A stretch of DNA of 64,000 nucleotides. Source: Bradyrhizobium zhengyangense (lineage in GTDB: Bacteria > Pseudomonadota > Alphaproteobacteria > Rhizobiales > Xanthobacteraceae). The notes beneath the pieces are model-generated. The model was not told the origin of the DNA, made no database searches, and was given only the letters and a program-made list of their open reading frames with translations. Within the stretch, counting starts at the first letter, position 1. The number at the start of each line of letters is the position of its first letter. Both the position numbers and the translations under genes were made by a program. Below, in pieces: positions 25,685-35,095 of this stretch. The DNA lies in NCBI RefSeq assembly GCF_022012435.1, contig NZ_JAKLUA010000010.1, positions 124,001 through 188,000 on the forward strand, written 5' to 3'.

Positions 25685-26767
25685 TTAGCGCACGCGCGCG
25701 CCGCTTTCGGCATCGAAAACGAACGTGCGTGGCGGCGTCAGCGAGACGCCGATGCGCTCGCCTTGCCTGCCGGCAAACTGCTTGGGGGCCTTCACGGCGA
25801 TGAAGTCATTTTCGACCTTGACCGTCACAAGCGTATGGTCGCCGATCAATTCGTTGGCGTAGATTTCGCCCTTCAGATCGCCCTTGTCGTGTTCGACGAT
25901 GGTGCAGTCCTCAGGCCGCACGCCGAGGACGGCCTTGGCGATCTTGCCTGCCACCGGTGACGTCAGCCGGGCTCCGTGGCCCATGAAGGCCGTGCCGTCC
26001 AGAGCCCCGTGGATGATATTCATCGGCGGCGAACCGATGAATTGGGCGACAAACAGATTGGCAGGATCGTTGTACGTGTTCGCCGGCGTATCGAGCTGCT
26101 GCAAAACGCCCTTTTCCAGGATCGCGACCCGGTGGGCCAGGGTCATGGCTTCGATCTGGTCGTGAGTCACATAGATCGTCGTGATGCCCAGCGACTGCTG
26201 CATGTGCTTCAGCTCGGCGCGCATGTGACCGCGAAGCTTGGCATCGAGATTTGAAAGCGGCTCATCCATGAGAAACACCGACGGGCGGCGGATGATGGCC
26301 CGCGCCAGCGCAACCCGCTGACGCTGGCCTCCGGATAGCTCCCTTGGATAGCGATCGAGCAGGGTCTGGAGTTGGACTTGAGCTGCAGCCTCCTTGATCG
26401 CGGCGGCACGCTCGGCTTCGGGAATGCGGCGAACCTTGAGCGGAAAGCCGATATTCTCGGCCACGGTCTTGTGCGGGTAAAGCGCGTAGGATTGAAACAC
26501 CATCGAGATATCGCGGTATTTCGGCAGGATGTCGGTGACATCGCGGTCTCCGATCAAGACGCGGCCGGCGCTGGCGGTCTCGAGGCCGGAGAGGATGCGC
26601 AGCGCAGTTGTCTTTCCCGAGCCGGACGCGCCGAGCAGCACCAGGAATTCGCCTGGCGCGATGTCCAGGTTGAAGTCCTCGAGCACCTTCACGCTACCGA
26701 AATATTTCCGTACCTTTTCGAAACGGACCGGGACCTGACGAGCAGCGGCCGAAATGACACTGTTCAT
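25685..26767 (-). CDS. sugar ABC importer ATP-binding protein (MalK/UgpC type), importer 1
   Basis: A 360-residue ATPase energising the importer encoded just upstream. Walker A GASGSGKTT is at 46-54, the Q-loop is in MVFQSYALYPH, the signature LSGGQ at 144-148, Walker B ends in LMDEP (167-170), and the switch His is in VTHDQIEAM. The C-terminal about 120 residues form the regulatory TOBE domain typical of MalK/UgpC (VLGVRPEDC). The ATG at 26767 lies 5 nt after the permease stop. It is the last gene of the 13.5 kb minus-strand sugar block. Confidence 0.95.
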   Translation of the reverse strand: MNSVISAAARQVPVRFEKVRKYFGSVKVLEDFNLDIAPGEFLVLLGASGSGKTTALRILSGLETASAGRVLIGDRDVTDILPKYRDISMVFQSYALYPHKTVAENIGFPLKVRRIPEAERAAAIKEAAAQVQLQTLLDRYPRELSGGQRQRVALARAIIRRPSVFLMDEPLSNLDAKLRGHMRAELKHMQQSLGITTIYVTHDQIEAMTLAHRVAILEKGVLQQLDTPANTYNDPANLFVAQFIGSPPMNIIHGALDGTAFMGHGARLTSPVAGKIAKAVLGVRPEDCTIVEHDKGDLKGEIYANELIGDHTLVTVKVENDFIAVKAPKQFAGRQGERIGVSLTPPRTFVFDAESGARVR

Positions 26768-26771
26768 CCGC

Positions 26772-27956
26772 TCATCCCTTGACCGCGCCAAGCAGGACGC
26801 CCTTGGCGATATAGCGCTGCAACACAATGGCCATGATGATGACCGGAAGGATCATGATCATGATGATGGCGCACATCTCCCACCAGAGAATGCCGCGCTC
26901 CCCCGTGTTCTTGGCGGCAACCATGATCGGCATGGTCAGGGCGCGAGCGGTCGTCAGGAAGATCGCAAAGAGATACTCGTTCCAATTGAGAATGAGCGTC
27001 AGCAGGGTGGTTGCAGCGAGCCCCGGACGGGTCAGGGGCAACACGATGTCCCAAAAGATTTCGAAGCGCGACGAGCCGTCGAGCTGTGCCGATTCCTCCA
27101 ATTCAACGGGAAGATTGGCGAAGAAGTCATGCATGAGCCAGACCACGATCGGCAGATTGGCGACCGCGTAGACGATGATCAGCGCGAGGTGGGTGTCGAT
27201 CATGCGGACCGACTGAAACATCATGTAGACCGGGATGATGACGACGATCGGCGGCAATATGCGCTGAGATACGATCCAGAACAGGATGTCGTTATTTCCG
27301 AGCGTGGTCTTGAAACGGCGCCCCAGGCTGCGGGCCAGAAGGAAAAACAAAGCGAGGCCAACGGAGCCCGAGATCGCCCAATGAACGTCGAAATAATTGG
27401 ACGCGACGATGGCCGACAGGGCCAGCAGCACGAACACCACGACGTTGCCGAACTTCGGCTTGTAGCTGATACGCGCCAATGCGTAGGCAGCCATGGACCC
27501 GACCGCAATGCAAAGCGCGGTGGCGCCGAAACTGATCACAAAGGAATTCGTATAAGCGAGGTAGACCTTGCAAATCTGCGGCTCCATTCTTTCGATCGCG
27601 ATAACAGGCGAAACAATGAAGGCGAACAGATTGTGGACCAGCAGGACAAGCTGGCGGCCGACGGAATAGGCATCGCAATAGGGGTCTGTTGCGAATTGCG
27701 CAGTCCAACCTTTCAACGTCGGCTGGAAATCGACGAAGGGGATAAAGAACGGCCCGTTGTTGACGGTCCAGGCATCCTTGAAGGCCGTAATGACCACCCA
27801 ATAGATCGGAAAGAGCACGAACAGCGACCAGAACAACAGGATGGCCCCGGCCACAAGGTTGGCCATCAGGGACATCTTGCCCACGGCGGGCGGCTCGAAC
27901 AGCCGTTGTCTGAGCGACCGCGCCGGCTTGGAGATTCCGTAAGTCGCCCCACTCAT
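26772..27956 (-). CDS. sugar ABC permease (MalG type), importer 1
   Basis: A 394-residue inner-membrane permease with an N-terminal helix (about 30-55), a long extracytoplasmic insertion (about 65-130), and five further helices. The ATPase-coupling EAA loop reads EESAQLDGSSRFEIFWDIVLPLTRPG in part at about 285-310. The ending YIAKGVLLGAVKG is typical of this family. At almost 400 residues it is longer than usual because of the insertion. It overlaps the upstream permease by 4 nt. Confidence 0.94.
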   Translation of the reverse strand: MSGATYGISKPARSLRQRLFEPPAVGKMSLMANLVAGAILLFWSLFVLFPIYWVVITAFKDAWTVNNGPFFIPFVDFQPTLKGWTAQFATDPYCDAYSVGRQLVLLVHNLFAFIVSPVIAIERMEPQICKVYLAYTNSFVISFGATALCIAVGSMAAYALARISYKPKFGNVVVFVLLALSAIVASNYFDVHWAISGSVGLALFFLLARSLGRRFKTTLGNNDILFWIVSQRILPPIVVIIPVYMMFQSVRMIDTHLALIIVYAVANLPIVVWLMHDFFANLPVELEESAQLDGSSRFEIFWDIVLPLTRPGLAATTLLTLILNWNEYLFAIFLTTARALTMPIMVAAKNTGERGILWWEMCAIIMIMILPVIIMAIVLQRYIAKGVLLGAVKG

Positions 27957-29110
27957 GCCCGCGCCCTGCGCAATCGTTTGAGGACCACATAGTTGAAGAA
28001 CGAGGAGCAGACGACCACGGTCAATATCAGGAGAAGATAGGCCACGGCGGCGGAATCACCCATGTTGTTCGCACGCCAGAGAAACAGCGAATGCAGTGTC
28101 ATCGACTCGGTCGCGATCCCGGGCCCTCCTGCCGTCATGATGTTCGGCAGATCCACGATCTTGAACGCCTCGATCATGCGAATAAGCATGACGGTTGCCG
28201 CGACCGGAAGAATCTGCGGCCAGGTGATTTCGCGGAAAATCTGGAAGCTGGAGGCACCATCGACCTGAGCGGCCTCGACATGATCCTTGGGCACGTTCTC
28301 CAGTGCGGCCAGCAGGACGATGAAGATGAAGGGGATCCATTGCCAGGAATCGCCCAGGATAACGAACCAGCGAGCGGCCCAGGCATCGGTCGACCATGCC
28401 CAATTCCCGAGACCGACAAATTGCCAGAAGGGCTGGAACGGACCTTTGGTCACGTCGAGGATCATCTTGAAGGCGTAGCCGACCCCGAGAGGGGTGATCA
28501 TGAGGGGGATGAAGAACAGGACCCGGAAGAAATTCTTGCCGCTCACGGGCTGCGAACACAGGAAGGCCAGCATCAAGCCGATGACGAATTGGATGGAGCA
28601 GCCGACGACGACATAGAACAGGGTGTTGAGCAGCGTGCCCCATTGATTGCCTGACAGCAGCGTGGCGGCGAATAGAAGCGCGATGAACATGGCCATGGCC
28701 GCACTGATCAACCGCCCGGCGAGGCCGACCCAGCTTACTCCGCTGACAACAGCGCGATAGAGCCACCACAAGAGAGCGCCGGCCATCAGCAGGCTGAAGA
28801 CCCAGCCGGTCAAGCTCATGGTGGTGAAGCGGCCAAGGAAGTGAACCTGCTGGTTGCCGGCAAATTGGGCCGCGAAGTTCTCGAACCAGACCATCCGGAA
28901 TTTGAGACCGGTGGCCGAGAACCTGACATGACTGATCGCGAAGACGATCGTGTAGAAGGTCGGGAAAATCGCAAAGAGCAGGACGAGCGTAACGGCCGGG
29001 GCAATGAAAAACGTTCTCGAATGGCGGTCAAACCATTCGCCCCAGCTTTCACCCCGAGAAAGTCCAGCCGGGGAAATCCCCGGCTGGCTCGTAACTGTAA
29101 CCTCAGACAT
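27953..29110 (-). CDS. sugar ABC permease (MalF type), importer 1
   Basis: A 385-residue inner-membrane permease with an N-terminal helix (about 33-55) and several further helices. The EAA coupling loop reads HVEAAQVDGASSFQIFREITWPQ near residues 275-295. It pairs with the MalG-type permease to form the channel. It lies 9 nt after the solute-binding gene and overlaps the next permease by 4 nt, so the four importer genes form one operon. Confidence 0.94.
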   Translation of the reverse strand: MSEVTVTSQPGISPAGLSRGESWGEWFDRHSRTFFIAPAVTLVLLFAIFPTFYTIVFAISHVRFSATGLKFRMVWFENFAAQFAGNQQVHFLGRFTTMSLTGWVFSLLMAGALLWWLYRAVVSGVSWVGLAGRLISAAMAMFIALLFAATLLSGNQWGTLLNTLFYVVVGCSIQFVIGLMLAFLCSQPVSGKNFFRVLFFIPLMITPLGVGYAFKMILDVTKGPFQPFWQFVGLGNWAWSTDAWAARWFVILGDSWQWIPFIFIVLLAALENVPKDHVEAAQVDGASSFQIFREITWPQILPVAATVMLIRMIEAFKIVDLPNIMTAGGPGIATESMTLHSLFLWRANNMGDSAAVAYLLLILTVVVCSSFFNYVVLKRLRRARA

Positions 29111-29119
29111 CGGGCTCGC

Positions 29120-30595
29120 TCACTTTGCAGGTCCGACAGCGAGTGCCATCTGCTTGATCTGCTCGTCGCGGCCGAAGTCTTTGGTGATTTTTTCCCAGCC
29201 CGCGTCGATGTTCTTCAAGGCTTCGTCCACGGTGATCTCGCCGGCCATGTAGCGCGCCAGCTCCGTGTCGAGCACGACGCCGGTGTACTGCTGCGCACCG
29301 GGAATCTTGAGGTCCGAGGCCATATTGGGATTGTTGAGGGCGTCGTTGATGGCGCCCATGTAGTTCTTGGCAAGGCCCTCATCCATGCCCGATTTCACCC
29401 AGAGGTCCGTGCTCTTGAGCTGGCTCAGGCGATAAGGGTTGAAGCCGGTCCAGCCCATGGTCACGTCGACGTTGGATTGCTCTTTCTGACTGATGTAGGA
29501 CAGGAAGTCGTAAGCCGCCTGCTTGACCTTGGGATCCGACTTGGCGTTGATCGCGCCACCCCAACCGCCAAAGGCCGAGAACGGCGCATAGTTGATGCCG
29601 TCGATCGCATTCGGTGCAGACTCCTTGCTGACGGGAACAAGCTTGCCGGTCTTGCGGTCCAAGACTTCCTTCGAACCGACATTGGTGGCGTAGAGCTTGT
29701 TCTTGATCCCCTTTGCGTCGTCCTCGAGCTGGAGCGGACCCGGATCGCCCCATTCGATCAGGAGGCCGCAGCGGCCCGACTTGAACAAGGCACGGGTGTC
29801 GCCGATGTCCATGTTCAGCTCTTCAGGCGGTCCGTATTTGCTCGTCTCCTTGTAGAGTTCAAAGGCCTTCTTCCAGCCGGCATTGTTGACGAGGGGCTTC
29901 ATCGTGGCGTTGTCGAACTGAAAGCCCTGGGCCGTACCCTGGGTCTGAACGATCGTCGAAGCGATCGTCTGAATGGCGAAATAGCTCTGCGCATTCCGCT
30001 TCTTGAAGATGCAGGAGCCGTAGCCCGGCTTGCCGTCACCGCTCATGTCCTGGCCGTTGATCGCCTTGGCAATGGCGAGATAGTCGTCCCAGGTCTTGGG
30101 CGGCTGCAGATTGTTCTTTTCCAGGATGTCCTTGCGATAATAGACCATCTGGAAGTCGCCATCGACCTGGATCACCATCGTATGCCCGCCGATCTTCTGG
30201 GCAAACTCGCGGAAATAGGGAGCGATGTCCTGGACGTCGATCTTGCCGTCCTTCGCAATGTAGGGATCGAGGTTTTCGAGCAACCCTGCCGCCGCGAGCT
30301 CGACGCCCCAGCCGGCGGCGAAGACCGCGACATCAATGGAGTTCGTGCCCGTGGACCAGTCTTGCTGAACCTTCGGGAAGATCTCGGCATAAGGCACTTC
30401 GTTGACGATGATCTTGGCGCCCGTCAGCTTCTCGAATTCCTTGCCCCGCTGGGACACTGCACCGGCGATGACCGGTCCCGGGCGCGTCAGGATGTTGATC
30501 GTAATGCCGTCATATTGGCCGGCAGCGGCGATGCCCGACCATCCACACAAGGCGACGGCCGACGCGGCAGCTGTCGCAAGCTTCCGAATGTCCAT
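29120..30595 (-). CDS. sugar ABC solute-binding protein, importer 1
   Basis: A 491-residue periplasmic binding protein with a Sec signal peptide (cleavage near GIAAAG). The family 1 fold is shown by GKEFEKLTGAKIIV, DVAVFAAGWGVELAAAGLLENLDPYI and the conserved GGWGGAINAKS segment. It delivers its ligand to the two permeases that follow. At about 490 residues it is long for the family. The ligand cannot be fixed from sequence; the neighbourhood of sugar oxidoreductases and isomerase-like proteins suggests a carbohydrate or polyol. Confidence 0.93.
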   Translation of the reverse strand: MDIRKLATAAASAVALCGWSGIAAAGQYDGITINILTRPGPVIAGAVSQRGKEFEKLTGAKIIVNEVPYAEIFPKVQQDWSTGTNSIDVAVFAAGWGVELAAAGLLENLDPYIAKDGKIDVQDIAPYFREFAQKIGGHTMVIQVDGDFQMVYYRKDILEKNNLQPPKTWDDYLAIAKAINGQDMSGDGKPGYGSCIFKKRNAQSYFAIQTIASTIVQTQGTAQGFQFDNATMKPLVNNAGWKKAFELYKETSKYGPPEELNMDIGDTRALFKSGRCGLLIEWGDPGPLQLEDDAKGIKNKLYATNVGSKEVLDRKTGKLVPVSKESAPNAIDGINYAPFSAFGGWGGAINAKSDPKVKQAAYDFLSYISQKEQSNVDVTMGWTGFNPYRLSQLKSTDLWVKSGMDEGLAKNYMGAINDALNNPNMASDLKIPGAQQYTGVVLDTELARYMAGEITVDEALKNIDAGWEKITKDFGRDEQIKQMALAVGPAK

Positions 30596-30792
30596 AGGTC
30601 CCTCCCGTGTACATTTTTATTGAAGTGCAGGCCTGAGCCCGCACAACCCGCAGCCTACAGCATTTCGCCGCCCGGGAAAGCCGGCGCATTCTTTATTTGC
30701 TGGATGGCCTTTATTTGCTTGATGGCGCGCCGTCCTTCAGGCCTCGACCCGGTGTGCAAGCGCAGCAAGACCACGTGCAGCGGCGCAGTTTA

Positions 30793-31968
30793 TCAACCGA
30801 CGCGGACCCAGGCGCCATCGGCCGCCGATGATCTCACCGCGGCGTCGATGAACTTCATGCCGGCGAGCCCATCATGCACCGTCGGATAAATCACCGCCGG
30901 ATCGGGTTTGACGCCTGATGTGGCGGCGCGAATTGCGCGCGCGGCTTCAGCATAGATCGTTGCAAATCCTTCGAGGTAGCCTTCGGGGTGACCTGACGGA
31001 ATGCGGGTGACGCGGCCGGCGTCCGGTAGCGCGCCGGCGCCTCCGCGGGTCAGCAGCTGCTTCGGCTGGCCATAGGGCGTGAACCAGAGATAGTTCGGAT
31101 CGGACTGCGCCCATTCGAGGCCGCCCTTGGTGCCGTGGACGCGCAGCTTCAATCCGTTCTCATTGCCGACCGCGACCTGGCTCGCCCAAAGCATGCCCTT
31201 GGCGCCGCCCTTCCACCTCAGCAGGATCTGGACGTCGTCGTCGAGCAGCCGGCCCGGCACGAAGGTCGAGAGCTGCGCCAGCAGCGCGTCGAGCTCGAGC
31301 CCGCTGACGAAGCAGGCGAGATGATAGGCATGGGTGCCGATGTCGCCGATGCAGCCGCCGGCACCGGAGCGGGCCGGATCGGTGCGCCACGCCGCCTGTT
31401 TCTGGCCCGTGGCCTCCAGCCGCTCCGTCAACCAGTCCTGCAGATATTCGGCCTGGACCAGCCTGATCTCGCCGAGATCGCCTGATGCCACCATGGCGCG
31501 GGCCTGGCGGATCATCGGATAGCCCGCATAATTATGCGTGACGACGAAGACCTTGCCGGTCTTTTCCACCAGCGCTGCCAGTTCCTCGGCCTCCGCGACC
31601 GTCGTCGTCAGCGGCTTGTCGCAGATCACATGGATGCCGGCTTCGAGGAACGCCTTTGCCACCGGGCCATGCATGTGATTGGGGGTGACGATCGAGACCG
31701 CCTCGATGCCGTCGGCGCGGGCGGCTTCCGATCTTGCCATCTCCTCAAAGCTGCCATAGGCGCGGTCCGCGGCAATCCCGAGCTCCTTTGCCGAAGCTTT
31801 GGCGCGGGCGGGATCCGAAGCGAGCGCACCGGCCACGAGCTCGAACTGGTCATCGATCCTGAAAGCGATGCGATGCACCGCTCCGATGAAAGCCCCCTGC
31901 CCGCCGCCGACCATGCCGAGCCGGATACGGCGGTGACCCCCGGCCTTGTTGCCTGCCTCGATTGCCAT
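30793..31968 (-). CDS. Gfo/Idh/MocA-family oxidoreductase 1
   Basis: A 391-residue NAD(P)-dependent sugar oxidoreductase. The Rossmann motif is GMVGGGQGAFIG near residues 18-29. The conserved EKP-type lysine appears in HVICDKPLTTT, and the motif GGCIGDIGTHAYHL carries the Asp and His of the active site. The ATG at 31968 is used because the longer frame has no family character. It follows a TIM-barrel gene by 13 nt in the same operon. The presence of two such enzymes and two isomerase-like proteins points to stepwise sugar oxidation and rearrangement. Confidence 0.92.
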   Translation of the reverse strand: MAIEAGNKAGGHRRIRLGMVGGGQGAFIGAVHRIAFRIDDQFELVAGALASDPARAKASAKELGIAADRAYGSFEEMARSEAARADGIEAVSIVTPNHMHGPVAKAFLEAGIHVICDKPLTTTVAEAEELAALVEKTGKVFVVTHNYAGYPMIRQARAMVASGDLGEIRLVQAEYLQDWLTERLEATGQKQAAWRTDPARSGAGGCIGDIGTHAYHLACFVSGLELDALLAQLSTFVPGRLLDDDVQILLRWKGGAKGMLWASQVAVGNENGLKLRVHGTKGGLEWAQSDPNYLWFTPYGQPKQLLTRGGAGALPDAGRVTRIPSGHPEGYLEGFATIYAEAARAIRAATSGVKPDPAVIYPTVHDGLAGMKFIDAAVRSSAADGAWVRVG

Positions 31969-31981
31969 CTGTTGCCTCGCT

Positions 31982-33037
31982 CTAGGAGATGCCAAGCATC
32001 TTGCGGACCATCTCGACGTCGGTGCCGGCACCGGCGAAATCGTCGAAGGCCTTTTCGGTGACGCGGATGATATGGTTCCTGATGAATTCGGCGCCCTCGC
32101 GCGCACCGTCCTCGGGATGCTTCAGCGCGCATTCCCATTCGAGCACCGCCCAGCTGTCGTAATCATACTGCGTCAGCTTGGAGAACACCGCGCCGAAATC
32201 GATCTGCCCGTCGCCCGGCGAGCGGAAGCGGCCGGCTCGGTTCACCCAGCTCTGGAAGCCGCCATAGACGCCCTGTCGGCCGGTCGGGTTGAACTCGGCG
32301 TCCTTGACGTGAAAGGCCTTGATGCGGTCGTGGTAGATGTCGATGTAATCGAGATAGTCGAGCTGCTGCAGCACGAAGTGCGAGGGATCGTAGAGCAGGT
32401 TGGCCCGGCGATGGTTGTTCACCCTTTCGAGGAACATCTCGTAGGAGACGCCATCGTGGAGATCTTCGCCGGGGTGAATCTCGTAGGCGATATCGACGCC
32501 ATGCGCGTCGGCATCGTCGAGGATCGGCCGCCATCGCCTGGCGAGCTCGTCGAACGCCTCCTCGACGAGGCCCGGCGGACGTTGCGGCCACGGATAAATG
32601 TAGGGCCAGGCCAGTGCGCCGGAAAAGGTCGCATGCGCCGTGAGCCCAAGGCGCTTTGAAGCGCGGATCGCTGACTTGACCTGGTCGACGGCCCATTCGG
32701 TGCGCGCTTTCGGATTGCCGCGCACTTCAGGCACGGCGAAGCCGTCGAACACGGCGTCATAGGCCGGATGAACGGCGACCAGCTGGCCCTGGAGATGGGT
32801 CGAAAGCTCAGTGATCGCGAGGCCGTGACCGGCGGCGACCCCCTTCACCTCGTCGGCGTAGCCTTGCGACTCCGCCGCCCTCTTGAGGTCGAACAGCCGT
32901 CCATCCCAGCTCGGGATCTGGACGCCCTTGTAGCCCAGCGAGGCGGCCCATTTGCAGATCGAATTGAAGGAATTGAACGGCGCGGTGTCGGATGCGAACT
33001 GAGCGAGGAAAATTGCCGGTCCCTTGATCATCTTCAT
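31982..33037 (-). CDS. sugar phosphate isomerase/epimerase-like TIM barrel 1
   Basis: A 351-residue AP-endonuclease-2/xylose-isomerase-like TIM barrel. Metal-ligand-type acidic and histidine residues occur in order: IAYEIHPGED, LLYDPSHFVLQ, AFHVKDAEF and WAVLEWECALK. Family members isomerise or epimerise sugars, and some cleave 3-keto-glycosides. The N-terminus MKMIKGPAIFLAQF fits the family. It lies between two Gfo/Idh/MocA genes, with a 75-nt gap to the upstream one and 13 nt to the next. Confidence 0.9.
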   Translation of the reverse strand: MKMIKGPAIFLAQFASDTAPFNSFNSICKWAASLGYKGVQIPSWDGRLFDLKRAAESQGYADEVKGVAAGHGLAITELSTHLQGQLVAVHPAYDAVFDGFAVPEVRGNPKARTEWAVDQVKSAIRASKRLGLTAHATFSGALAWPYIYPWPQRPPGLVEEAFDELARRWRPILDDADAHGVDIAYEIHPGEDLHDGVSYEMFLERVNNHRRANLLYDPSHFVLQQLDYLDYIDIYHDRIKAFHVKDAEFNPTGRQGVYGGFQSWVNRAGRFRSPGDGQIDFGAVFSKLTQYDYDSWAVLEWECALKHPEDGAREGAEFIRNHIIRVTEKAFDDFAGAGTDVEMVRKMLGIS

Positions 33038-33112
33038 CGAATGATTCCTTCTTACTTGTTTCGCGTGGCGGCCTGAGCGACGGTACGGCGAGGCCGCGAC
33101 GTCGGCCGTGCG

Positions 33113-34282
33113 TCAGAACGTCTCCGCCGCCCACAGCGCCAACGCGTCGGTCTCGGACATTGCTGCGGGCCGATCGACACGCGACTGTACGGCGATCTCG
33201 CCGCCCTCGACACCCGCCTTCAGGGTGGCGTGCATCACCTCAAGCGCATGGCTTGCCAGCGCTCCGGAGGCGCGGTGCGGCGTACCGTGCAACACCGAGC
33301 TTGCGAGTTCGGCGACGCCGAGACAGCGATAATTGGCCTGGCTCGGCATGTGATCGGCCCAATTCGGCGAGCGCCAATTGGGCTTGCCGAACGCGCGGTC
33401 GTCGGCTGCGAGCGAAATCCAGTCGCTGCCCTTCTCGGTATATTGTACCACGCCGCCGAAAAAGTTCGGATCCGGCACGCGCAGCGATCCCTCGGTGCCG
33501 TACAGCTCGATCGGCGCATGTCCGTGCTTCCAGACGTCCCAGCTCATCGTGAAGACGATGTCGGCGCCCGTCTCGAAGTGAAGCAGCGCCATCACCGTCG
33601 TCGGCGTCTCCACAGCGATCGTCTTGCCGTTCATCGGCCCCTTCGAGGAGACAAGCCGCGTGGCGAAGCCGGAACTCGCGCGTCCCTGCACATGCGTCAC
33701 CGATCCCAGGAGATTGATCAGGGCCGCAAGGTAATAGGGCCCCATGTCGAGGATGGGTCCGCCGCCGGGTTTGAAGAAGAAAGTGGGGTCGGGATGCCAG
33801 TGCTCCATCCCGTGCGACATCAGAAAGCAGGTCCCGTAGAGCACCTTGCCGATCCTGCCCGCATCGATGAGCTCGCGCGCGGTCCGGCCACCGCCGCCGA
33901 GGAACGTGTCGGGCGCGCAGCCGAGCTTGAGGCCGCGCTGCGCCGCTTCGCTGACCAGCGCAGCCGCATCGGCGGCCTCGACCGTGATCGGCTTCTCGCC
34001 GAACACATGCTTGCCGGCGGTCAGCGCGGCGTGGCTGACCGCGAAATGCGCGTTGGGTGTCGTGAGATTGACGACGATCTGGATATCGGGACGCGCCAGC
34101 AGCGCCTCGATCGTCAAGGCCTCGATGCCGAATAGCCCGGCCTGGTCGCGTGCGACCTCGGGGCGCAGGTCGGCGCAGGCGACCAGCCTGAGATCGCGGA
34201 AGTTCGGAATGTTCCGCAGGTAGATCGTCGAAATGTTGCCGCATCCAACGACGCCGACGCCGAGCTTGTTCATGTCACTCAT
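33113..34282 (-). CDS. Gfo/Idh/MocA-family oxidoreductase 2
   Basis: A 389-residue NAD(P)-dependent oxidoreductase. The Rossmann motif GVVGCGNIST is near the N-terminus, HVFGEKPITVE carries the conserved EKP, and GGGPILDMGPYYL holds the Asp-x-x-x-x-Tyr variant of the DxxxH motif. The ATG at 34282 is chosen; 34273 is an alternative. It differs clearly from oxidoreductase 1, so the two probably act on different intermediates. It lies 20 nt after the second TIM-barrel gene. Confidence 0.92.
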   Translation of the reverse strand: MSDMNKLGVGVVGCGNISTIYLRNIPNFRDLRLVACADLRPEVARDQAGLFGIEALTIEALLARPDIQIVVNLTTPNAHFAVSHAALTAGKHVFGEKPITVEAADAAALVSEAAQRGLKLGCAPDTFLGGGGRTARELIDAGRIGKVLYGTCFLMSHGMEHWHPDPTFFFKPGGGPILDMGPYYLAALINLLGSVTHVQGRASSGFATRLVSSKGPMNGKTIAVETPTTVMALLHFETGADIVFTMSWDVWKHGHAPIELYGTEGSLRVPDPNFFGGVVQYTEKGSDWISLAADDRAFGKPNWRSPNWADHMPSQANYRCLGVAELASSVLHGTPHRASGALASHALEVMHATLKAGVEGGEIAVQSRVDRPAAMSETDALALWAAETF

Positions 34283-34302
34283 GTCTTTCAGCTCCAAGTC
34301 CT

Positions 34303-35064
34303 TCAAGTCCAAGCGGTCACGGTCTCGTGCGCCCGGCGCGCGAAGCGAGCGACATCGTTCGGCTTGTCATGTTCGGCGACGAACAGCGACACGCTCGCTT
34401 CCTTCATCGCGGCCCGAAGCGCAGGCCAGTCCATGGTGCCGTGGCCGGGATCGGCCCAGCCATCCTCGTCCGCGCATTGCCCTGACGGTGCGAGGTCCTT
34501 GATGTGGCAGGCGACAAGGCGCCCCGCGTGCTTCTTGATTTCGGCGACGGGATCGCCGTTGCCGCGTACGATCCAGGCGAGGTCCGCCTCCCAGACGAGT
34601 TCGGGCGCTTCCTCGAACAGGCATTCGAGATAGGTCACGCCGCTGGCGGTGCGGCCATATTCCCAATGGTGGTTGTGCCAGCCGAAGCGCAGCCCTTCGC
34701 CTGTCACCGCCTTGCCGATCGCGGCCAGCTCGCGCCCGATGCCGCGCCACTCCTTCTCGCCACCCTCGCGTTCGCCAGGCGGCGGCGCCGGGGCAAAGAT
34801 CGTATCGATACCCAATCCCTTGCAGAGCTTCGCGGTGCCGGCCGCGTCGGTGCGCAGCCGGTCGAGGCCGACATGCGCGCTCGGCGCGGTCATGCCATGG
34901 TGTTGAAGCAGCCGCTTCAACGTATCGGTATCGTTGAACAGCGCGCCCCAGGGCTCGACCATCCTGTAGCCGAGGCCGGCGAGCAGTTTGAACTGCGCCT
35001 CGAGCGGTTCGATCGAACGGGCGGAATAGAGCTGGAAGGACAGTCGGTCTATCGGCGTGATCAT
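34303..35064 (-). CDS. sugar phosphate isomerase/epimerase-like TIM barrel 2
   Basis: A 253-residue TIM barrel of the xylose-isomerase-like family. Conserved segments are LSFQLYSAR, LGYRMVEPWG, GWHNHHWEY, LVWEADLAWIVRG, ACHIKDL and FVAEHDKP, which include the usual Glu, Asp and His metal ligands. It is shorter than TIM barrel 1 and has the typical family length. It follows the MalK-type gene by 31 nt and precedes oxidoreductase 2, so it belongs to the same transcription unit. Confidence 0.9.
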   Translation of the reverse strand: MITPIDRLSFQLYSARSIEPLEAQFKLLAGLGYRMVEPWGALFNDTDTLKRLLQHHGMTAPSAHVGLDRLRTDAAGTAKLCKGLGIDTIFAPAPPPGEREGGEKEWRGIGRELAAIGKAVTGEGLRFGWHNHHWEYGRTASGVTYLECLFEEAPELVWEADLAWIVRGNGDPVAEIKKHAGRLVACHIKDLAPSGQCADEDGWADPGHGTMDWPALRAAMKEASVSLFVAEHDKPNDVARFARRAHETVTAWT

Positions 35065-35095
35065 GCTGGATTCTCGTGCGAGGTGGGGTACGGAG

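Noticed and set aside
28841..30889. A plus-strand open frame of about 680 codons opposite the importer 1 genes
   Set aside because: It is the mirror of the solute-binding and permease genes, which have signal peptide and EAA-loop motifs.
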